A DNA stretch of 9,401 bases from assembly GCA_046728075.1 (NCBI GenBank), contig JBKPDV010000078.1:1-9401 (forward strand), read 5' to 3'. The DNA is from JBKPDV01 sp046728075. GTDB taxonomy: Bacteria; Acidobacteriota; Thermoanaerobaculia; UBA5066; Gp7-AA6. Under the pieces are notes generated by a model, which was not told the origin of the DNA, made no database searches, and was given only the letters and a program-made list of their open reading frames with translations. The position numbers and the translations under genes are program-made. Positions 5,583-9,401 of the stretch are shown piece after piece; positions within the stretch are counted from its first letter, which is position 1; each line of letters starts with the position of its first letter.

Positions 5583-7112
5583 ATGAGAACCCGCGTCCTG
5601 AGAATCGTCGGCCTGGCTCTCCCGCTGCTGAGCCTCTCCCTAATGGCTGCAGGCCAGGACCTCGCCTCGTTTGAGAAGCGCATCACGGTCAAGAAGCTCG
5701 ACAACGGCCTGACGGTGATCGTCTGCGAGCGGCCGGTCGCCCCCGTCTTTTCCTTCTTCACCCATGTCGACGCCGGCTCGGCCCAGGAAGAGGTCGGCCA
5801 GACCGGCCTCGCCCACATGTTCGAGCACATGGCATTCAAGGGGACGGAGGCGGTCGGGACGACCGACTACGCCGCCGAGAAGGTGGCATTGGAAAAGGTC
5901 GAAAAGGCGTTCGCGGACTACGAGGCCGCGCGCCGCAAGACGATCGGCCGGGACGAAAAAGTGGTCGCCGAGAAAGAGATGGCCTTGAAGGCCGCCATCG
6001 CGGAGGCCGACAAGTACGTCGTCAAGAACGAGTTCGGGGAGATCGTCGAGCGGGAGGGGGGCGTCGGCATGAATGCCTTCACGGCCCAGGACCAGACGGG
6101 TTACTTCTTCTCGATGCCGTCGAACCGCGTGGAGCTCTGGGCGTATCTCGAGTCGGACCGGTTCATCCATCCGGTCTTTCGCGACTTCTACAAGGAGCGC
6201 GACGTCGTGTTCGAAGAGCGCCGGATGCGGACCGATTCCAATCCCGTCGGCCGCCTGATCGAGCAGTTCCTCGCCGTGGCGTTCAGCGCGCACCCGTACG
6301 GCCGGCCGGCAGTCGGCTGGCCTTCGGACCTGAAGGCCTATTCGGCGACCGATGCGGCGAAGTTCTTCAAGCGCTACTACATCCCCTCCAACCTGGTTGT
6401 CGCGGTCGTGGGCGACGTGAAGGCTTCGGAAGTGATGCCCATCATGGAGAAGTATTTCGGCCGGATCCCGAAGGCGCCCGATCCGGAGCCGCTGCGCGTG
6501 AGTGAGCCCAAGCAGATCGCCGAGAAGGAAGTCGTTCTGCACGACCCGTCTCAGCCGTTCTACGTCGAGGGCTATCACCGCCCCGACGCGCGGGACAAAG
6601 ACGACGTCGTTTACGACGTGATCGGCGACCTGATGACCTCGGGTCGCACGTCGCGCCTCTACCGCAGCCTCGTGCGCGACAAGAAAATAGCCGCCAACTC
6701 GGCCGGCTTCTCCGGCTTCCCCGGCAACAAGTATCCCAATCTCTTCGTCTTTTTCGCGGTCCCGACGCCGGGAAAGACCACGGCGGAGGTTCGCGATGCG
6801 ATCCGCGCCGAGATCGAGCGCCTGAAGACCGAGGACGTGTCCGACGCGGAGCTCGCGATGGTCAAGACGCGGGCGAAGGCAGACCTGATCCGGCAGCTCA
6901 ACAACAACCAGGGTCTCGCGGTTCAGCTGGGAACGACACAGGCTCTGTACGGAGACTGGCGGGAGCTCTTCCGTCAGGTCGACCGGATCGAGAAGGTCAC
7001 GAAGGCCGACATCCGCCGTGTGGCCAACGCGACCTTCGTTGCCAACAACCGCACGGTGGCGCGCATCGAGACGAAGGAATCGGAGCCCGCCCGGCAGGAG
7101 AAGAAGTCATGA
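5583..7112 (+). CDS. Secreted M16 zinc peptidase, catalytic subunit
   Basis: A 509-residue M16 (insulinase/pitrilysin-like) peptidase. Residues 1-24 form a signal peptide (basic MRTR start, hydrophobic LALPLLSLSLMA, small residues before Gln25), with no lipobox Cys, so the protein is probably periplasmic. The inverted zinc motif HMFEH lies at 78-82 (His78 and His82 ligands, Glu81 catalytic). YKERDVVFEERRM at 203-215 supplies Glu205 and Glu212; by comparison with pitrilysin Glu162/Glu169, Glu212 is the third ligand. Between them sits a charged helical insertion, about residues 97-155, making the His82-Glu212 distance 130 residues against about 77 in pitrilysin. In the C-terminal half RLYRSLVRD (358-366) keeps the Arg of the R/Y pair, but the Tyr position reads Ala371. 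The next gene overlaps by 4 bases, suggesting a two-subunit enzyme. The substrate is presumably peptides or misfolded exported proteins. Confidence 0.92.
   Translation: MRTRVLRIVGLALPLLSLSLMAAGQDLASFEKRITVKKLDNGLTVIVCERPVAPVFSFFTHVDAGSAQEEVGQTGLAHMFEHMAFKGTEAVGTTDYAAEKVALEKVEKAFADYEAARRKTIGRDEKVVAEKEMALKAAIAEADKYVVKNEFGEIVEREGGVGMNAFTAQDQTGYFFSMPSNRVELWAYLESDRFIHPVFRDFYKERDVVFEERRMRTDSNPVGRLIEQFLAVAFSAHPYGRPAVGWPSDLKAYSATDAAKFFKRYYIPSNLVVAVVGDVKASEVMPIMEKYFGRIPKAPDPEPLRVSEPKQIAEKEVVLHDPSQPFYVEGYHRPDARDKDDVVYDVIGDLMTSGRTSRLYRSLVRDKKIAANSAGFSGFPGNKYPNLFVFFAVPTPGKTTAEVRDAIRAEIERLKTEDVSDAELAMVKTRAKADLIRQLNNNQGLAVQLGTTQALYGDWRELFRQVDRIEKVTKADIRRVANATFVANNRTVARIETKESEPARQEKKS
7096..7100 (+). promoter_or_regulatory. 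Ribosome binding site for the second M16 gene
   Basis: AGGAG lies inside the end of the first M16 gene, 8 bases before the ATG at 7109, an ideal spacing. It supports the overlapping start (ATGA, 7109-7112). Confidence 0.65.
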
Positions 7113-9280
7113 CGCGCAAGTCAACGGCGACCGCGGCCGCACTTTTCGCAATGCTCCTGACCGTTTTTCCCGCGGCGCCGGCCGGCGCCCAGGCCTCCGA
7201 CTGGAAGCAGATCTCCAAGCCTCCCCTGCACTCGTTCCCGATCCCCAAGCCAAAGCGTGTCGCGCTACCCAATGGGATGGTGATCTTTCTGCTCGAAGAT
7301 CATGAACTTCCTCTGATCGAGGCTTTCGCCGTCGTGCGCGGGGGGTCCCGCAACGAGCCCGCCGACAAGGTGGGCCTGGCCCAACTGTTCGGCCAGAGCT
7401 GGCGCACCGGGGGAACGAAAGCGAAGACCGGAGACGAGCTCGACGACTTCCTGGAAGCGCGCGCGGCCAAGGTCGAGACAACCTCCGACATCGACTCGGC
7501 AGAGATCCGGTTGTCCTGCCTGAAAGGGGACTTCGACGCCGTGCTCGCGGTCTTCGACGACCTGCTGCGGCAGCCCGCCTTCCGCGAAGACAAGCTGGCA
7601 ATCGCCAAGAATCAACTGAACACGGGAATCGCGCGCCGCAACGACAACCCGCAGGGGATCGCGGAGCGGGAAGCCTCGAAGCTCGGCTTCGGCGCCGACA
7701 GCCCCTACGCTCGCATCCCGGAATACGCGACGGTCTCGAGCGTCACGCAGGCGGACCTCGCGGCGTGGCACGCGCGGTACGTCCATCCGAATCGAATCTT
7801 GATGGGCGTCGTCGGCGACTTCGACAGCGCGGTCATGGAGGCCAAGCTTCGCAAGCGGTTCGGAGGGTGGGCGAAGGGTCCTGCCGCCGACGATCCGCCG
7901 GTCAAACAGCTCGACAAGCCGAAGCCCGGCGTCTACTTCGTGGCCAAGGACGACGTGAATCAATCCAACATCCGCATGGTCGGGCCGGGCATCCGGCGCG
8001 ACAACCCCGACTACTTCGCGGTCGAAGTCCTGAACGAAGTCTTCGGCGGAGGCTTCAGCGCGCGCCTCTTTTCCAACGTGAGGTCCAAGAAGGGGCTCGC
8101 CTATGCGGTGGGCGGAGGCATCCGGTCGAGCTTCGACCATCCGGGCCTGCTGCGTTTGACGCTGGGGACGAAGAGCGAGACGACGGCCGCGGGCATCGAA
8201 GCGCTGCTCGAAGAAGTCAAGAACATCGTCGACCAGCCGCCGACAGCCGAAGAGCTGCAGAAGGCGAAAGAGGCCATCCTGAACTCCTTCATCTTCCGGT
8301 TCGACTCGAAGGCGAAGATCCTCCGCGAACAGACGACCTACGAGTTCTACGGCTACCCCGCCGACTTCCTCGACAAATACCGGCGCGAGATCGACAAGGT
8401 CACGGCTGCGGACGTCGCGCGCGTGGCAAAGAAATACATTCACAAGGAGGACCTGGCGATTCTCGTGGTCGGAAAGGCCGCGGACTTCGACAAGCCTCTT
8501 TCCTCCTTCGGCACGGTGACGCCGATCGACATCACGATTCCGCAGCCGGGCGGCGAGAAGAAGGCGGCCGCGGCCGCCGCGAGCCCGGCTTCCAGCCCGG
8601 CCTCCAGGGACGCAGGCAAGGCGCTCCTGGCCAGGGCGATCGAGGGGCTGGGAGGGGCCGCCAACGTGGCGAAGGTCAAGGACTACCGGATGAAGGGAAA
8701 GACCACCGTCCAGACTCCGCAGGGCGAGATGGCTCTCTCCGTCACGCTGATCGCCGTTCCGCCGGACCGACTTCGCCAGGAGATCCAGGCGCCGTTCGGC
8801 ACGATGACAACCGTGGTGTCGCCGGCCGGCGCGTACATGGCGGGGCCGATGGGAACGCAGGAACTGCCCGGCTCGGCCCGTGAGGAAGTCTCCAAGGAGA
8901 TGAAACGATCCGCCGTTTTTCTCGCCCAGCACGCTTCGGACCCGAAGCTCACCGCATCGGCCGCCGGTGCGGAAAAGGTCGGAGCGATCGACGCGAACGT
9001 TCTCGACCTCTCCTACGAGGGTTCCGAGACCCGCTGGTACGTCGACCCCGCCAGCGGGCACATCATTCGTTCCTCCTATATGACGGCAGGACAAGCCGGC
9101 CCTGGCAAGAGGGTGACGGACTACTCCGACTTTCGAACGGTTTCCGGCGTCACGTTCGCCTTTCAACACGACATCAGCGTCAACGGCGAGAAGTCCCAGT
9201 CGATGACAGTCGAGGACGTCCAACTCAACGCCGCCCCGGACCCGTCACTCTTCGAGAAGCCGAAAGAGGAGAAGAAGTAG
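7109..9280 (+). CDS. M16-family non-catalytic partner fused to a C-terminal LolA-like domain
   Basis: A 723-residue exported protein: signal peptide at 1-28 (ALFAMLLTVFPAAPAGAQA), M16 N- and C-terminal halves to about residue 475, an Ala/Pro/Ser linker at 485-500 (KKAAAAAASPASSPAS), then a further domain at about 500-715. Where the zinc motif should be, it reads GLAQLFGQSWRTGGT (89-103): Gln92 and Gln96 replace both His ligands and Gly95 the catalytic Glu, so this subunit cannot hold the usual metal. It keeps the R/Y pair, Arg319 in GGGFSARLF and Tyr332 in KKGLAYAV, which helps bind substrate in M16 dimers. The C-terminal domain starts DYRMKGKTTVQTPQG and includes PPDRLRQEI, a beta-rich pattern like LolA-type lipoprotein-sorting proteins (moderate certainty). 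Overlap with the catalytic gene implies coupled synthesis of a heterodimer. Confidence 0.9.
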   Translation: MTRKSTATAAALFAMLLTVFPAAPAGAQASDWKQISKPPLHSFPIPKPKRVALPNGMVIFLLEDHELPLIEAFAVVRGGSRNEPADKVGLAQLFGQSWRTGGTKAKTGDELDDFLEARAAKVETTSDIDSAEIRLSCLKGDFDAVLAVFDDLLRQPAFREDKLAIAKNQLNTGIARRNDNPQGIAEREASKLGFGADSPYARIPEYATVSSVTQADLAAWHARYVHPNRILMGVVGDFDSAVMEAKLRKRFGGWAKGPAADDPPVKQLDKPKPGVYFVAKDDVNQSNIRMVGPGIRRDNPDYFAVEVLNEVFGGGFSARLFSNVRSKKGLAYAVGGGIRSSFDHPGLLRLTLGTKSETTAAGIEALLEEVKNIVDQPPTAEELQKAKEAILNSFIFRFDSKAKILREQTTYEFYGYPADFLDKYRREIDKVTAADVARVAKKYIHKEDLAILVVGKAADFDKPLSSFGTVTPIDITIPQPGGEKKAAAAAASPASSPASRDAGKALLARAIEGLGGAANVAKVKDYRMKGKTTVQTPQGEMALSVTLIAVPPDRLRQEIQAPFGTMTTVVSPAGAYMAGPMGTQELPGSAREEVSKEMKRSAVFLAQHASDPKLTASAAGAEKVGAIDANVLDLSYEGSETRWYVDPASGHIIRSSYMTAGQAGPGKRVTDYSDFRTVSGVTFAFQHDISVNGEKSQSMTVEDVQLNAAPDPSLFEKPKEEKK

Positions 9281-9290
9281 GGGTCCCACC

Positions 9291-9308
9291 GTTATCTCGA
9301 GCGCAGCA
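9291..9308. repeat. Partial copy of the dispersed intergenic repeat
   Basis: GTTATCTCGAGCGCAGCA matches the head and core of the element at 9341-9369 (GTCATCCCGAGCGCAGCG) at 15 of 18 positions, but is not followed by the GAGGGATCTG tail. It looks like a degenerate or truncated copy. Confidence 0.5.
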
Positions 9309-9340
9309 CTCAACGCGTCCTCCAGCGCAGAGCAGTCCTG

Positions 9341-9369
9341 TTGTCATCCCGAGCGCAGCGAGGGATCTG
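9341..9369. repeat. Dispersed imperfect palindrome, GTCATCCCGAGCGCAGCG type
   Basis: The element begins TTGTCATCCCGAGCGCAGCG and ends AGGGATCTG. ATCCC (9346-9350) and GGGAT (9362-9366) pair, with an inner GC/GC pairing and a 3-base loop, forming a short imperfect hairpin. I recognise this word as of a kind found many times between genes in several environmental bacterial groups; copy number in this genome cannot be seen here. It lies 60 bases past the second M16 gene and could end or stabilise its transcript. Confidence 0.65.
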
Positions 9370-9401
9370 CTCCCGTTTCTCCGAATACCCCAGGGTAGAT
9401 C

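Noticed and set aside
5640..6578. Minus-strand open frame of 312 codons
   Set aside because: Antisense to the clear M16 peptidase; rich in His, Arg, Asp and Leu, with no recognisable domain.
7265..9223. Minus-strand open frame of 652 codons
   Set aside because: Long, but exactly antisense to the second M16 gene, which has signal peptide, ribosome site and conserved motifs; a shadow frame.
9281..9401. Classical intrinsic terminator after the M16 operon
   Set aside because: The hairpin at 9346-9366 is imperfect and not followed by a T-run, so a rho-independent terminator is not supported.

Overview
This is a GC-rich bacterial window carrying six protein-coding genes plus the start of a seventh. 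I see no RNA genes, CRISPR array, transposase, integrase or phage gene. The likely source is an environmental bacterium. An Acidobacteriota-like lineage is my best guess, from the style of the paired M16 proteases, the E1 dehydrogenase pair and the dispersed intergenic repeats, but no marker gene settles it.

Layout. (1) 1-1376, minus strand: a family 2 glycosyltransferase overlaps by 4 bases (ATGA) with a radical SAM protein that runs off the left edge. This is probably part of a surface-glycan or modification operon. (2) 1377-1445: a compact divergent promoter region in which each gene has a -10-like hexamer placed so that transcription would begin at or next to its start codon, so both may be leaderless. 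(3) 1446-3480, plus strand: E1 alpha and E1 beta of a thiamine-diphosphate 2-oxoacid dehydrogenase, 7 bases apart; no E2 or E3 is present. (4) 3481-3747: a non-coding gap between convergent genes, packed with an AT-rich palindrome, a decayed dispersed repeat, a ~150-base imperfect inverted repeat and a 19-base direct repeat. (5) 3748-5490, minus strand: a 580-residue protein I cannot assign, with a GNAT-like segment and, near its C-terminus, an in-gene 7-base tandem repeat whose copy-number change would truncate the protein. (6) 5491-5582: a second divergent promoter region. (7) 5583-9280, plus strand: two overlapping secreted M16 (insulinase-like) genes. (8) 9281-9401: repeat-bearing non-coding sequence.

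How the genes work together. The M16 pair reads as a split-active-site heterodimer: the first protein has the zinc site (HMFEH...E) but lacks the Tyr of the R/Y pair, and the second has no zinc site but keeps Arg and Tyr and carries an extra C-terminal domain. The E1 pair would decarboxylate a 2-oxoacid with an E2/E3 encoded elsewhere. The glycosyltransferase and radical SAM genes are translationally coupled. I see no convincing new multi-gene system. The best leads are the unassigned 580-residue protein with its tandem repeat, the M16 division of labour, and the repeat-rich gap at 3481-3747.
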